Positions 8,234 through 18,435 of a DNA stretch of 64,000 nt are shown here, piece after piece. A program made the translations under genes and the position numbers. Where the stretch lies: the NCBI RefSeq assembly GCF_019091455.1, contig NZ_JAGXJN010000001.1:496001-560000 (forward strand), read 5' to 3'. Within the stretch, counting starts at the first letter, position 1. Each line of letters starts with the position of its first letter. The notes below the pieces were generated by a model, which saw only the letters and a program-made list of their open reading frames with translations, searched no databases and was not told where the DNA came from. Source of the DNA: Chitinophaga sp. GbtcB8. Lineage in GTDB: Bacteria; Bacteroidota; Bacteroidia; Chitinophagales; Chitinophagaceae.

Positions 8234-9349
8234 ATGTTTGAACCTTCAGAATTATTCCACCAGATAGCCCTCACACAAATTCCCCAGATAGGCGACGTGC
8301 TCGCAAAAAAATTAATTGATCATTTTGGTAGCGCCAGCGCCATTTTTAAAGCCGGCAAACAGGCACTGGAAAGAATACCTGAAATAGGCAGCATACGGGC
8401 TGCTGCTATTAAAGCGTTTGCAGGTTTTGCACGCGTAGAGGAAGAGATACGTTTTATTGAAAAGTATAAGATCCAGCCTGTTTTTTATACTGATGAGGCT
8501 TACCCGAAAAGGTTGCAGGATTGTTATGATGCGCCATTGCTGTTGTATTTTAAAGGGGATGCCAACCTCAATGCATCGCGCATTATTAACATTATTGGTA
8601 CCCGCACACCCAGCGAATATGGTAAAGCCATGTGCGAAGCCATTGTAGCGGCATTGGCGCCGCACCAAATTACTGTTGTAAGCGGTATGGCTTACGGTAT
8701 AGATGTTATTGCACATAAAACAGCCCTGCAGCATAATATGCCTACCATTGGCGTGCTGGCGCATGGCCTGGATCGTATTTATCCCTATGCGCATAAAAAT
8801 ATTGCAGCCGCCATGCTGGAAAACGGTGGTCTTTTAACAGACTTCATGAGCCAAACCAAGCCTGATAAACAAAACTTTCCCATGCGCAACCGTATTGTAG
8901 CCGGTATTTGCGATGCTACCCTGGTAATAGAAACCGGCCTGCGGGGCGGCTCCTTAATTACCGCACAAATAGCCAGCAGCTATAACCGTGATGTGCTTAC
9001 CATACCCGGCAGAATTAACGACCCCCACTCTGCCGGCTGCCACCAGCTTATTAAAACACATACCGCGCATCTGATCACCGATGCTGCTGATATACTGGAT
9101 ATTATGGGATGGGAGCAGCAAACGCCTAAAACCATACCTGCCGTGCAGCAACGCGCTATGTTTGTATCCCTTAGCCACGAAGAAGAACGCGTGGTAGCCG
9201 TTTTCCAGGATAAAACAGAACAGCATTATGATGATATTTGCCGGGCCAGCCAAATACCTGGCAGCCAGCTGAATAATGTGCTCATGAAGCTGGAAATGCA
9301 CTGCATGGTTAAAAGCATGCCCGGGCAGGTGTACCAGTTTGTAGGATAA
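8234..9349 (+). CDS. dprA: DNA-processing protein DprA
   Basis: DprA binds incoming single-stranded DNA in the cytoplasm and loads RecA during natural transformation. The 371 residues show an N-terminal helix-hairpin-helix-like region (about 10-75), the Rossmann-type core with GTRTPSEYGK, SGMAYGIDVIAHKTAL, VLAHGLDRIYP, NFPMRNRIVAG and GLRGGSLITA, and a C-terminal winged-helix domain (about 300-371). No frameshift is seen. No other competence gene is in the window. The gap to the divergent phosphatase is only 45 bases. A TATCTTTA on the minus strand there may be the phosphatase promoter. Confidence 0.95.
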   Translation: MFEPSELFHQIALTQIPQIGDVLAKKLIDHFGSASAIFKAGKQALERIPEIGSIRAAAIKAFAGFARVEEEIRFIEKYKIQPVFYTDEAYPKRLQDCYDAPLLLYFKGDANLNASRIINIIGTRTPSEYGKAMCEAIVAALAPHQITVVSGMAYGIDVIAHKTALQHNMPTIGVLAHGLDRIYPYAHKNIAAAMLENGGLLTDFMSQTKPDKQNFPMRNRIVAGICDATLVIETGLRGGSLITAQIASSYNRDVLTIPGRINDPHSAGCHQLIKTHTAHLITDAADILDIMGWEQQTPKTIPAVQQRAMFVSLSHEEERVVAVFQDKTEQHYDDICRASQIPGSQLNNVLMKLEMHCMVKSMPGQVYQFVG

Positions 9350-9438
9350 GCTCCTTTTCATCCAGATTAATTCTTTGTTATATAGACACGCTCTATGCCG
9401 TTATAGAAAACGCGTTTTTCTAATTCGGTAAATACTCG

Positions 9439-9446
9439 TACATTTG
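9439..9446 (+). promoter_or_regulatory. -7 element of guaB
   Basis: TACATTTG matches TAnnTTTG. Transcription should start near 9451, about 32 bases before the ATG at 9483. Confidence 0.55.
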
Positions 9447-9450
9447 CGTG

Positions 9451-9478
9451 CAATTATTTCCAAACCAACAAATAATTG
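9451..9478 (+). promoter_or_regulatory. Hairpin filling the 5' leader of guaB mRNA
   Basis: CAATTATTT (9451-9459) pairs perfectly with AAATAATTG (9470-9478) around a 10-base loop. The stem begins at the predicted transcript start and ends 4 bases before the start codon, covering the ribosome landing site. It could control translation or protect the 5' end. Neither is proven. Confidence 0.45.
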
Positions 9479-9482
9479 CAAC

Positions 9483-10955
9483 ATGCCTGCGGGAAAAGCC
9501 AAACCCAAATTTGTAGATGACGGCCTTACATTTGACGATGTACTCCTTGTGCCTGCCTATTCTGAAGTTTTACCGAAAGAAGTAAATATCTCCACCCAAC
9601 TTACCCGGGAATTAAAGCTGAACATTCCAATGGTGTCTGCCGCCATGGATACGGTTACAGAAGCTAACCTGGCTATTGCTTTGGCAAGAGAAGGCGGTAT
9701 AGGCATCCTGCACAAGAATATGAGCATTGAAAAACAGGCTGAACTGGTGCGCCGTGTGAAACGTAGTGAGAACGGGCTGATACTGGACCCGATCACCCTG
9801 GAGGCCAGCGCTACCATTGGACAGGCATTACAGCTCATGAAAGAGAACAGCATTGGCGGTATTCCCATTGTTGATAATAATAAGATCTTAGTAGGCATAC
9901 TTACCAACCGTGATCTGCGCTTTGAAAAAGACATGAAACGCCTGGTAAGTGAAGTGATGACCAAAGACGGGCTGATAACCGCCCCTGAAGGCACAGACTT
10001 CAAGAAAGCAGAAAAGATCCTGCAACAAAATAAAATTGAAAAGCTGCCGGTTGTCAGCAAAAATAAAAAGCTGGTAGGCCTGGTCACTTACCGCGATATA
10101 CTGCAACTCACCAGCCATCCCAACGCGATTAAAGATGCATATGGCCGCCTGCTGGTAGGCGCTGCCCTGGGCATTACGCCGGATATCCTGGAAAGGGCAC
10201 AGGCGCTGATCCAGGTAGGTGTGGATGTAGTTTGCCTGGACAGTTCCCATGGCCACTCCATAGCTGTATTAAACAGCCTGAAGAAGCTGAAAAAAGCTTT
10301 TCCAAAACTACAGGTAATTGCCGGTAACGTAGCTACCGGCGATGGCGCCAAAGCCCTGGCAGATGCAGGTGCTGATGCCGTGAAAGTAGGCGTAGGCCCC
10401 GGTTCTATCTGTACCACCCGTGTAGTAACCGGCGCTGGTTTTCCACAGCTATCTGCTATCATGAATGCTGCAGAAGCGCTCAAAAAAACCGGTGTACCTG
10501 TGATTGCTGATGGCGGTATCCGTTATACCGGCGATATGGTGAAAGCCCTGGCAGCAGGTGCATCCTGCATTATGGCTGGTTCCATTTTTGCAGGTGTGGA
10601 AGAAAGCCCCGGAGAAACTATTATTTACGAAGGCCGTAAGTTTAAATCTTACCGCGGTATGGGATCTGTAGAGGCTATGCTGGAAGGCAGTAAAGACCGC
10701 TATTTCCAGGATGAGGATGATATTAAGAAACTGGTGCCGGAAGGCATTGTAGGCCGGGTACCATATAAAGGTACTTTGGCAGAAGTGATCATGCAGTTTG
10801 TTGGCGGCTTACGCGCAGGTATGGGCCTTACCGGTTCCAGAGACGTAAAAACTTTACAGGCTGCACAGTTTATAAAGATCACCGCTGCTACCGTAAAAGA
10901 AAACCACCCGCATGATGTGGTGATCACTAAAGAAGCGCCGAACTACAGCAGATAG
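9483..10955 (+). CDS. guaB: IMP dehydrogenase
   Basis: GuaB oxidises IMP to XMP with NAD, the committed step to guanine nucleotides. The 490-residue protein has the family N-terminus ([18 protein letters not shown]), an inserted CBS pair (about residues 95-210), the catalytic cysteine loop [17 protein letters not shown] and the flap region. An upstream TTG at 9444 would add 13 residues, but it is part of the -7 element, so the ATG at 9483 is preferred. It forms a one-gene unit with promoter, leader hairpin and terminator. Confidence 0.96.
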   Translation: MPAGKAKPKFVDDGLTFDDVLLVPAYSEVLPKEVNISTQLTRELKLNIPMVSAAMDTVTEANLAIALAREGGIGILHKNMSIEKQAELVRRVKRSENGLILDPITLEASATIGQALQLMKENSIGGIPIVDNNKILVGILTNRDLRFEKDMKRLVSEVMTKDGLITAPEGTDFKKAEKILQQNKIEKLPVVSKNKKLVGLVTYRDILQLTSHPNAIKDAYGRLLVGAALGITPDILERAQALIQVGVDVVCLDSSHGHSIAVLNSLKKLKKAFPKLQVIAGNVATGDGAKALADAGADAVKVGVGPGSICTTRVVTGAGFPQLSAIMNAAEALKKTGVPVIADGGIRYTGDMVKALAAGASCIMAGSIFAGVEESPGETIIYEGRKFKSYRGMGSVEAMLEGSKDRYFQDEDDIKKLVPEGIVGRVPYKGTLAEVIMQFVGGLRAGMGLTGSRDVKTLQAAQFIKITAATVKENHPHDVVITKEAPNYSR

Positions 10956-11018
10956 TTAACGCAGCATTGGCAACAGTTGGTAAAATAAGTATACGTGTAA
11001 TGTTCATACTATAAATTC

Positions 11019-11046
11019 AAAGAGCCGGGCGCTAACCCGGCTCTTT
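11019..11046 (+). terminator. Rho-independent terminator after guaB
   Basis: AAAGAGCCGGG pairs with CCCGGCTCTTT around the loop CGCTAA, followed by TTGTTT. Confidence 0.85.
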
Positions 11047-11132
11047 TGTTTAAATATACCGGCTGTAGTTTTTGTTTGTCGGTAGCCGAACGCTCTCCAT
11101 CGATTTTTCATGTCCTGTTAACATCAATACCT

Positions 11133-11140
11133 TATTTTTG
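11133..11140 (+). promoter_or_regulatory. -7 element of lnt
   Basis: TATTTTTG matches TAnnTTTG and lies 19 bases before the ATG at 11159. Confidence 0.5.
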
Positions 11141-11158
11141 AAAACTATTGCACAATAT

Positions 11159-12802
11159 ATGGCTAACCGTAGTTTCAATAGATGGCTTCCCTGGTTACTG
11201 GGCCTTACAAGCGGCCTGCTGCTGTGGGCGGCCTGGCCCAGCTCTCCCTTAACCCTGCTTATATTCCTGGCTTTCATACCATTATTACATTTAACTACGC
11301 TGGTACAAAACCGCGGTACTTATTTTGGCTGCGTATACCTGGCCATGGTAATATGGAATGTAGGTACTACCTGGTGGGTAGGTAATACAACCGTGCCTAT
11401 GAGTGGTGTGGCGGCCAATGTGATCAACGCATTGATAATGACGGTGCCCTGGGTGGGTTTTAAGAACATCCGCAAACGGTTTGGCGCTACCATGAGCTAC
11501 CTGGCGCTTATCGTATATTGGTTAACGTTTGAATACATACACCTGAACTGGGAGTTCAGCTGGCCCTGGCTAACCGTAGGTAATATATTTGCCATGCATC
11601 CCGGCTGGATCCAGTGGTATGAATACACCGGCACCAGCGGCGGCACCTTGTGGGTACTGATCGTTAATATTACTATATACACGTGCTGGCAAAAACGCAA
11701 GCAATACAGCTTACCTGTGGCTACCTTTCTCTGGAAAGAAGGCTGGAAACCTGCAGCCGCCTTTATTATACCGTTTATATTAAGCATCATAACCGGTGTT
11801 AGCTATTGGACGCACAAACCATTTAAAGGCGGGCCCAGGCCGCTTTCTGTGGTGGTAGTGCAGCCTAACATTGACCCGTATGATAAGTTTGCTGACGGTG
11901 CGGAATCACAACAGCTTGAAAAATTTATGCGCCTTACCCGGCAAATGGCCGACAGCAATACTGCATATATTGTATGGCCTGAAACTGCTTTATTTCCGCG
12001 GGGCGCCTGGGAGCATGAACTGAATGCACAACCTGCCGTGCAGGCTGTGCGCAGTATGTTAAAGCAATATCCCAACGCAAAACTGATCACCGGCGCCACA
12101 ACGCTTAAACATTACGAAAATAAAGACGAAGCACCCCACTCCGCCCGGCCTATGGATGGCGGCATGTACTTCGATGCCTTTAATACAGCATTACAGATAG
12201 ATACATCTAATCTTATACAGATATATCACAAATCCAGGCTGGTACCGGGTGTGGAGCTGATCCCCTACTCCCGCTACCTGAAGTTTCTGGACAACTTTGC
12301 ACTGGATATGGGCGGCATTACCGGCAGCTATGGCCGCAGTCCCGGAGTTGCAGTACTGGAAAATAACACTCAACACATTAAAGCATTTCCCACTATATGT
12401 TATGAATCTATTTACGGTGAGTTTGTGGCAGAACATGTACGCCTGGGCGCCAGCCTGTTATTTATTATAACAAATGACGGTTGGTGGGGAAACACGGAAG
12501 GGCACCGCCAGCATTTGCAATATGCACGCCTGCGCGCTATTGAAACAAGACGCTGGATTGCGCGCAGCGCCAACACCGGCATTTCCTGCTTTATTACGCC
12601 AGCCGGGGATCTGGAGCTACCGCAGCCCTACTGGCAGGAAGCAGTTATTAAAGCCAATGTAACACCGGACCCCACTTTTACGTTCTATGTAAGGTATGGT
12701 GATCTCATCTCAAAAGGAGCGCTGATATTTTGTATCTTGTTATTGATATACTCCATCGTTCTACGGTTCACTAACAGGAAAGCATATGTGGAAAGAACTT
12801 AA
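11159..12802 (+). CDS. lnt: Apolipoprotein N-acyltransferase
   Basis: Lnt adds the third acyl chain to the N-terminal cysteine of lipoproteins in the inner membrane. The protein is 547 residues. Several membrane helices fill residues 10-220, the nitrilase-fold periplasmic domain runs about 228-510, and a final helix lies near 520-540. The catalytic triad is visible: Glu275 (IVWPETALFPRG), Lys358 (IYHKSRLVPG) and Cys414 (PTICYESIYGE). An open frame extends 29 codons upstream, but the ATG at 11159 follows the promoter and gives the usual N-terminus. It overlaps the next gene by 17 bases, which suggests translational coupling. Confidence 0.94.
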   Translation: MANRSFNRWLPWLLGLTSGLLLWAAWPSSPLTLLIFLAFIPLLHLTTLVQNRGTYFGCVYLAMVIWNVGTTWWVGNTTVPMSGVAANVINALIMTVPWVGFKNIRKRFGATMSYLALIVYWLTFEYIHLNWEFSWPWLTVGNIFAMHPGWIQWYEYTGTSGGTLWVLIVNITIYTCWQKRKQYSLPVATFLWKEGWKPAAAFIIPFILSIITGVSYWTHKPFKGGPRPLSVVVVQPNIDPYDKFADGAESQQLEKFMRLTRQMADSNTAYIVWPETALFPRGAWEHELNAQPAVQAVRSMLKQYPNAKLITGATTLKHYENKDEAPHSARPMDGGMYFDAFNTALQIDTSNLIQIYHKSRLVPGVELIPYSRYLKFLDNFALDMGGITGSYGRSPGVAVLENNTQHIKAFPTICYESIYGEFVAEHVRLGASLLFIITNDGWWGNTEGHRQHLQYARLRAIETRRWIARSANTGISCFITPAGDLELPQPYWQEAVIKANVTPDPTFTFYVRYGDLISKGALIFCILLLIYSIVLRFTNRKAYVERT

Positions 12803-13580
12803 CCATGCAAAATTCAGCGGAGCTTACCAGGTAACAGGCAAAGGCACACCGGTAATGCTGCTCCACGGATTCCCCGAAAACAGTGAAGTATGGGCGCAGC
12901 AGCAAAGCAACCTGCAGGCAAATTACTGCGTAATAACACCGGACCTGCCGGGCAGCGGCCGCTCTCCGCTTACCCAACCACTGAGCATGGAGAGCATGGC
13001 GGATTTCGTACATGCTATAGTGTTAGCAGAAGGCATTGACAAGTTAACAGTTATAGGACATTCCATGGGTGGTTATGTGGCGCTGGCATTTGCAGAAAAA
13101 TATCCGCAGCACCTGCAGGGTTTGGGATTATTCCACTCCACTGCAGCCGCAGATACGGAAGAGAAAAAAGAAGCCCGCCGCAAATCCATTAAGCTCATGG
13201 AACAATATGGCAGCGAAGCCTTTGTACGGCAGGCAGTGCCCGGCATGTTCAGTCCACATACAAAAAGTACGCAGCCTGCCCTGGTAGAAGCGTTGATACA
13301 AATGGGCATGTTATGCAAAGTGGAAGCGCTGATAGCTTACTATGAAGCCATGATACAACGGCCGGACCGTAAAACAGTATTGCAGCAAATACAAGTGCCC
13401 GTGCTGTTCATTATGGGAAAAGATGATACTGCCGTGCCTATGGATAGTGTGCTGCCCCAGGTAACCTTACCGCCTAAGAGCAGCATCCATATTTTTGAGC
13501 ATACCGGGCATATGGGTATGTGGGAAGTGGCGCAGGAAAGCACGCTGGTACTGCAACAGTTTATTGAGTTTTGTAAATAA
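12786..13580 (+). CDS. Alpha/beta-fold hydrolase
   Basis: This 264-residue protein has the alpha/beta hydrolase fold. The oxyanion segment is LLHGFPENSEVW (25-36), the nucleophile elbow is GHSMGG with Ser93, an acid is available near Asp218/219 (IMGKDDTAVP), and the catalytic histidine is in the C-terminal HTGHMGMWE. No signal peptide is seen, so it is cytoplasmic. The start codon lies inside the 3' end of lnt, so they share a transcript, but nothing ties its substrate to lipoproteins. The substrate is unknown. Confidence 0.88.
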   Translation: MWKELNHAKFSGAYQVTGKGTPVMLLHGFPENSEVWAQQQSNLQANYCVITPDLPGSGRSPLTQPLSMESMADFVHAIVLAEGIDKLTVIGHSMGGYVALAFAEKYPQHLQGLGLFHSTAAADTEEKKEARRKSIKLMEQYGSEAFVRQAVPGMFSPHTKSTQPALVEALIQMGMLCKVEALIAYYEAMIQRPDRKTVLQQIQVPVLFIMGKDDTAVPMDSVLPQVTLPPKSSIHIFEHTGHMGMWEVAQESTLVLQQFIEFCK

Positions 13581-13622
13581 CAACCGTAACATTCAACCGA
13601 ACAAATACATTCAACCCGCTAA

Positions 13623-16268
13623 GTGAAACGCCTTACCTTATTAATGATATGTTTTGCCTGTGTGTTTACCGCACAGGCTTCCCATATTATTGGCGGGGAA
13701 ATGTATTATAAATATCTGGGGAAAACTGCCGATGGTACAGGTAGCAATTACCTGGTTACGTTAAAACTGTTCCGCATATGCGGCAACCCGGGCGGCAATG
13801 TAGCCGCTATGCCGCCCAGCGTATATTTTACCATCTATAGTAAAGATAACGGCGCGCAATCCGGCATCTACCAGTTTGACCGCAAAGGCGCTATACAAAC
13901 CGTAAGCTCTGCGCTGATAGATCCCTGTATTGTGAACCCGCCCAGTGTATGTTTTGAGATCGGTACTTTTGAAGGCACTATTACCGTACCGGATAATGAC
14001 CAGGGATATACCGTTGCTTTCCAGAGCTGCTGCCGTGATAACTTTATAGAGAATGTTGTAGACACCCACGTACCTAATGATAACAGCCGCCCAGGTAACG
14101 GCGCCACGTATATTGCCGAACTGCCGGGCAAGAACAATGGCATCATTGGCAGCTCAAGCCCTGTATTTGCTAAAGACCAGGCAGTGGTAATATGTGCAGG
14201 CAAAAAATTCACGTATGATTTTTCTGCCATTGATCCGGATGGCGACCGTTTGGAATACAGCTTTTGCGATGCATACGGCGGCGGGCAAACCACCAGCACC
14301 GGTATACCACCGCCCGCAGTAGGCCCTCCTTACAACACCGTACCTTATAAAAATCCTTATGATGGGGAAACTCCGTTGGGAGACGCTGCTACCATTAACC
14401 CGCAAACCGGTGTTATATCCGGCATAGCGCCACCTGCTGGTAAATATGTAATTACCGTGTGTGTAAAGGAATACCGCGGTAACCAGCTGTTAGGCGTGCA
14501 CCGCAAGGATTTTCACGTAACCGTTACCACCTGTACCCGTTTGGTAACAGCCGCCATGCCCGATAAATATGCGGATTGCAATGGCTTAACTATCAACTTC
14601 CTGAATAACAGCACACCCGGTAAAACCTACTTCTGGGATTTTGGAGATGGGGATACGCTCACTACCACCAGCACAGATACTTTAAAACATACTTACAAAA
14701 AGGAAGGTACCTACAATGTAAAACTGATCGTGGACCGTGCCAGCAGCTGCGGCGACAGTGCCTTTGCAACCGTGCATGTATATCCCTTATTTAATCCGGA
14801 TTTTTCCGTAAGCGGTTTATGTACCACCAAACCCACGCAGTTCCGCAACACCTCCACTACCAGCAGCAGAACGGATAATATTGATTATTACCGCTGGGAT
14901 TTTGGTGATACCAATGCTACTAATGATACGGCGCTGTTAGCCAACAATCCCACCTATCAATACCCGGCTGCCGGTAAGTATAATGTAGAGCTGTTAGTGC
15001 GTACCAAAAATGGTTGTGAACGTACCTATTACGACACTGTTACTATTTACGACAAACCACCTTTAACTACCACCAGCGATACACCGCTTTGCCATAATGA
15101 TGCATTGCAGCTGCATGCATCCAGCCTGCAGCCCGGCACTTATGCCTGGACACCCAGCCACTATTTTATTACCGGCGCCAATACAGCAACGCCTATTGTG
15201 AATCCTAAAGTAGATACGGCTTATACCGTAACCTTTACAGATAATACCGGCTGTGTGAACAGTCAGCGTGTAGCCATAGACGTGAAAGATACCTTGCTGG
15301 TACGCACATCGCCCGACAGCACGGTGTGTACCGGGGATACATTGCAGCTCAAAGCAATAACAGACGGCGCTTATCAGTTCACCTGGTTAAACCTGGCCAA
15401 CAACAGTGTAGTAGGCAATGCGCTAACTACTTCCGTTGTACCGCCGCCACCGGCAGCATCTTATGCTATACAGGTTACGCTGGGCAGCTGCTCATCCCGT
15501 GATACCATCAACTTTAAAATAGTAGATCCGCCCCATGCTTATGCCGGCGAAGATACCACTATCTGTTATGGCGATGCGGTAACGCTGAAGGCCACCGGCG
15601 GCTCTTCCTACACATGGACGCCTACTGCCGTACTTACCACTCCTACGCTTGCAGTTACCCTTGCCAAGCCATTAACCACTACTGATTTTATTGTAACGGT
15701 AACGGATATACTGGGTTGTCCCAAACCGGTGAATGATACGGTGCAGATAGGCGTAACGCCGCCTGTACCTGCCTTTGCGGGCAACGATACCATTCTTATT
15801 AAGGATCAGCCTTTCCGCCTGCACGCCACCGGCGGCAGCCGCTATTTATGGACACCCGGGGAAGGCCTGAACAATCCGAATATAGACACACCACTTACAA
15901 ACATTAACCGAGATATTACCTATTACGTAACCGTATATACGGTTGATGGCTGCTTTGCTACAGATGACATTCACCTGCGTTTTATTGTTGGCCCGGACAT
16001 TTACATTCCCAACGCCTTTTCCCCCAACGGCGACGGGCAAAATGATATCTTCCGTCCATTGCCGGTAGGTATTGTGCATATGGATTTCTTCCGCATATTT
16101 GACCGTTGGGGTAAAGCCATGTACTCCAACACAGAATACCTGAAAGGTTGGGATGGTACAGTCAACGGCAGGCGGGCGGCAGTGGGTACCTATGTTTGGG
16201 TAGTACAGGGCCAGGATATTCACGGCAATACCCTGCTGCGCAAAGGTACTGTTACGCTTATACGTTAG
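13623..16268 (+). CDS. T9SS type B sorted surface protein with PKD domains
   Basis: This is an 881-residue secreted protein starting with GTG. A signal peptide (MKRLTLLMICFACVFTAQA) is followed by a conserved SHIIGGEMYYKYLG domain (to about residue 310), PKD-like domains (FWDFGDGD and YRWDFGDTN motifs, about 320-475), further Ig-like segments, and the gliding-motility-associated C-terminal domain (about 795-881: DIYIPNAFSPNGDGQNDIF, FDRWG, GTYVWVVQG). That C-terminal domain is the type B signal for export through the SprA translocon and attachment to the surface. The next gene is a shorter paralogue. The ligand or role on the surface is unknown. Confidence 0.88.
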   Translation: MKRLTLLMICFACVFTAQASHIIGGEMYYKYLGKTADGTGSNYLVTLKLFRICGNPGGNVAAMPPSVYFTIYSKDNGAQSGIYQFDRKGAIQTVSSALIDPCIVNPPSVCFEIGTFEGTITVPDNDQGYTVAFQSCCRDNFIENVVDTHVPNDNSRPGNGATYIAELPGKNNGIIGSSSPVFAKDQAVVICAGKKFTYDFSAIDPDGDRLEYSFCDAYGGGQTTSTGIPPPAVGPPYNTVPYKNPYDGETPLGDAATINPQTGVISGIAPPAGKYVITVCVKEYRGNQLLGVHRKDFHVTVTTCTRLVTAAMPDKYADCNGLTINFLNNSTPGKTYFWDFGDGDTLTTTSTDTLKHTYKKEGTYNVKLIVDRASSCGDSAFATVHVYPLFNPDFSVSGLCTTKPTQFRNTSTTSSRTDNIDYYRWDFGDTNATNDTALLANNPTYQYPAAGKYNVELLVRTKNGCERTYYDTVTIYDKPPLTTTSDTPLCHNDALQLHASSLQPGTYAWTPSHYFITGANTATPIVNPKVDTAYTVTFTDNTGCVNSQRVAIDVKDTLLVRTSPDSTVCTGDTLQLKAITDGAYQFTWLNLANNSVVGNALTTSVVPPPPAASYAIQVTLGSCSSRDTINFKIVDPPHAYAGEDTTICYGDAVTLKATGGSSYTWTPTAVLTTPTLAVTLAKPLTTTDFIVTVTDILGCPKPVNDTVQIGVTPPVPAFAGNDTILIKDQPFRLHATGGSRYLWTPGEGLNNPNIDTPLTNINRDITYYVTVYTVDGCFATDDIHLRFIVGPDIYIPNAFSPNGDGQNDIFRPLPVGIVHMDFFRIFDRWGKAMYSNTEYLKGWDGTVNGRRAAVGTYVWVVQGQDIHGNTLLRKGTVTLIR

Positions 16269-16397
16269 AAAAAAACGTAAGGGGTAAAATCCCCGCTATC
16301 GCTTTCCACTATTGCATTTCCGCCTTTTTCTTTTCGTCGATTTCTTTTCCTGGATTGCTATTTTTTTAGTACATTCAGAGAGCCTGTGCTATACTTC

Positions 16398-18317
16398 ATG
16401 AGCAAATTCCTCCTACTCGTTTTTGGCTGCTGCCTGATCCACGTTGTAGCAGTTGCTTACCATATAATTGGCGGGGAGATCTATTATCAAACCGTAGCCT
16501 ATAATAGCATTACAGGCCAATACCGCTACCTTATTACCTTAAAGCTTTACCGCGATGCAGATTTCACCTGTGGCGACCGGCAGGGATGCCTGGACCGTTT
16601 TGAGAACCCTGTTGCAGTAAATGTGTACACTGCATCCGGACAGCGGGCAATAGCACCGGTATTGTTATACATACAGGAAACAAAACAGCTGTTTGATACG
16701 CTTAAGAATCCCTGTCTTACTCCGCAAACACAACACCTGGAAGCTGCCTTTTACCGCGATACCATTGAACTGCCGCCCATTTATGGCGGTTATTATGTGG
16801 CTTACCAGCGCTGCTGCCGGGGCGAGAAGCTGGCCAACATTTACAATTCCGAACAGGAAGGCAGCACCTACTACACCACCATTCCCGGCACAGAAAGCCG
16901 CCCTAATAATAACAGCGCATATTTTAGTAAAGATGTAGCGATCGTGATCTGCGCCGACTTTGCTTTCCGGTATGATTATGCAGCCACCGACCCTGATGGC
17001 GACAGCTTAACTTACAGCCTTTGCAGCGCTTTAACCGGCGGCGCGGCCAGGAATGAAAGCAATGCTATTAACCCGCCACCGTATGATGACATCGTGAATT
17101 ATATACCGCCCTATTCCGGCGCAGACCCTATGGGCGGCGCCCCCCTTATAGCCATTAATAACAAGGGGCTGCTTACCGGCACACCCAACCGGGTAGGAAA
17201 GTTTGTAGTATCTGTATGTGTCACTGAATATGACCGTATTACAAAAAAGTACATTGGCACCCATCATAAAGATATTTTGCTCACAGTGTTTAGTTGTAAA
17301 TCCGCCGTGCGGGCCAACCTGCAGGATATACTGAATAACTGCACCGATACTGCCGACCTGCGCGTAGCCATACCCAACTTCAGCAACGCCGGTTTTACCT
17401 CCAGCTATTACTGGAACTTTGGGGATGGTACAGACACTATTACCTACGATAAAAAAGTATTTTACCACGCTTACCCCGATACCGGCAGCTATCCCATTAA
17501 GCTGGTGGTTAACCGCGGGCTGCCCTGTGTAGATAGCAGCATAGGCACCATTAACAACTACCCGGGGTTACGTGCAGGCTTCACCGTAACAGGCATTTGC
17601 GCGGGGGATCCTATTATTTTCAGGGATACCTCTTCCTACACCTATGGTAATATCCTGACCCGCAGCTGGGACCTGGGCATGCCCAATGCCATAGTCAGCG
17701 GGCGGCAGGTGAATATGCAGTATCCGGAGGGCGGGGTATATACCATTACCCTTTCGCTGGATACGGATAAAGGCTGTACGAAAACCTCCACCTTAAACCT
17801 GACCGTGTATGAAGTAAAACCTTATGCCGGCAACGATACCATACTGGCGCGGGGGCAGCTATTACCCCTGCATGCCAGCGGCGGCGAATTTTACCAGTGG
17901 ACGCCTCCCTATGGCCTGAATAATGCCGGCCTTGCGGACCCAATACTGGATTATGATAAGGATATACAATTCCTGCTTAAGGTATCTAACCAGCAGGGCT
18001 GCGTGGGGTACGACACACTGAACGTAAAATATTACCTGGGGCCCGACATTTACATACCCAATGCCTTTACCCCCAATGGCGACGGGCAAAACGACCGGTT
18101 CCGGTTTATACCGGTGGGTATTGTACAATATGATTTCTTCCGCATTTACGACCGCTGGGGCCAGCTGGTGTACTCCTCCATTGACTTCCGTACCGGCTGG
18201 GATGGCACTGTGCATGGGCAATCCGCTGCTATGGGCACCTATGTATGGATATTACAGGGCAAGGACCTGGGCGGGCAAACCGTTTCTAAAAGCGGTACCA
18301 TTACCCTGATAAGATGA
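16398..18317 (+). CDS. T9SS type B sorted surface protein, paralogue of the preceding gene
   Basis: This 639-residue paralogue keeps the signal peptide, the YHIIGGEIYYQ N-terminal domain, one or two PKD-like domains (YWNFGDGTD, about residues 330-390) and the type B sorting domain (DIYIPNAFTPNGDGQNDRF, YDRWGQLVYSS, GTYVWILQG). It lacks several of the middle Ig-like segments of its neighbour. The ATG at 16398 is preferred; a GTG at 16386 would add four residues. The tandem arrangement points to local duplication followed by loss or gain of repeats. Its own promoter is unclear (a weak TACATTCA lies upstream). Confidence 0.86.
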   Translation: MSKFLLLVFGCCLIHVVAVAYHIIGGEIYYQTVAYNSITGQYRYLITLKLYRDADFTCGDRQGCLDRFENPVAVNVYTASGQRAIAPVLLYIQETKQLFDTLKNPCLTPQTQHLEAAFYRDTIELPPIYGGYYVAYQRCCRGEKLANIYNSEQEGSTYYTTIPGTESRPNNNSAYFSKDVAIVICADFAFRYDYAATDPDGDSLTYSLCSALTGGAARNESNAINPPPYDDIVNYIPPYSGADPMGGAPLIAINNKGLLTGTPNRVGKFVVSVCVTEYDRITKKYIGTHHKDILLTVFSCKSAVRANLQDILNNCTDTADLRVAIPNFSNAGFTSSYYWNFGDGTDTITYDKKVFYHAYPDTGSYPIKLVVNRGLPCVDSSIGTINNYPGLRAGFTVTGICAGDPIIFRDTSSYTYGNILTRSWDLGMPNAIVSGRQVNMQYPEGGVYTITLSLDTDKGCTKTSTLNLTVYEVKPYAGNDTILARGQLLPLHASGGEFYQWTPPYGLNNAGLADPILDYDKDIQFLLKVSNQQGCVGYDTLNVKYYLGPDIYIPNAFTPNGDGQNDRFRFIPVGIVQYDFFRIYDRWGQLVYSSIDFRTGWDGTVHGQSAAMGTYVWILQGKDLGGQTVSKSGTITLIR

Positions 18318-18322
18318 ATTTA

Positions 18323-18432
18323 TTTACGATTTTAGATTTACGATTTTAGATTTGTGAAAGGAAACTATTTAGATAATGGGTGGCAATATCCGCCTCCATC
18401 CAATCTAAAATCGTAAATCTAAAATCTGAAAT
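18323..18432. repeat. Heptad-word array, GATTTTA/GATTTAC family, inverted pair
   Basis: The left arm (18323-18353) reads TTTAC, GATTTTA, GATTTAC, GATTTTA, GATTT. The right arm (18402-18432) reads AATCTAAAATCGTAAATC followed by TAAAATC, the inverse of the left. The arms flank 48 unique bases, and the right arm ends 3 bases before the dehydrogenase ATG. The same word recurs at 35165 and 42116. Confidence 0.75.
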
Positions 18433-18435
18433 AGC

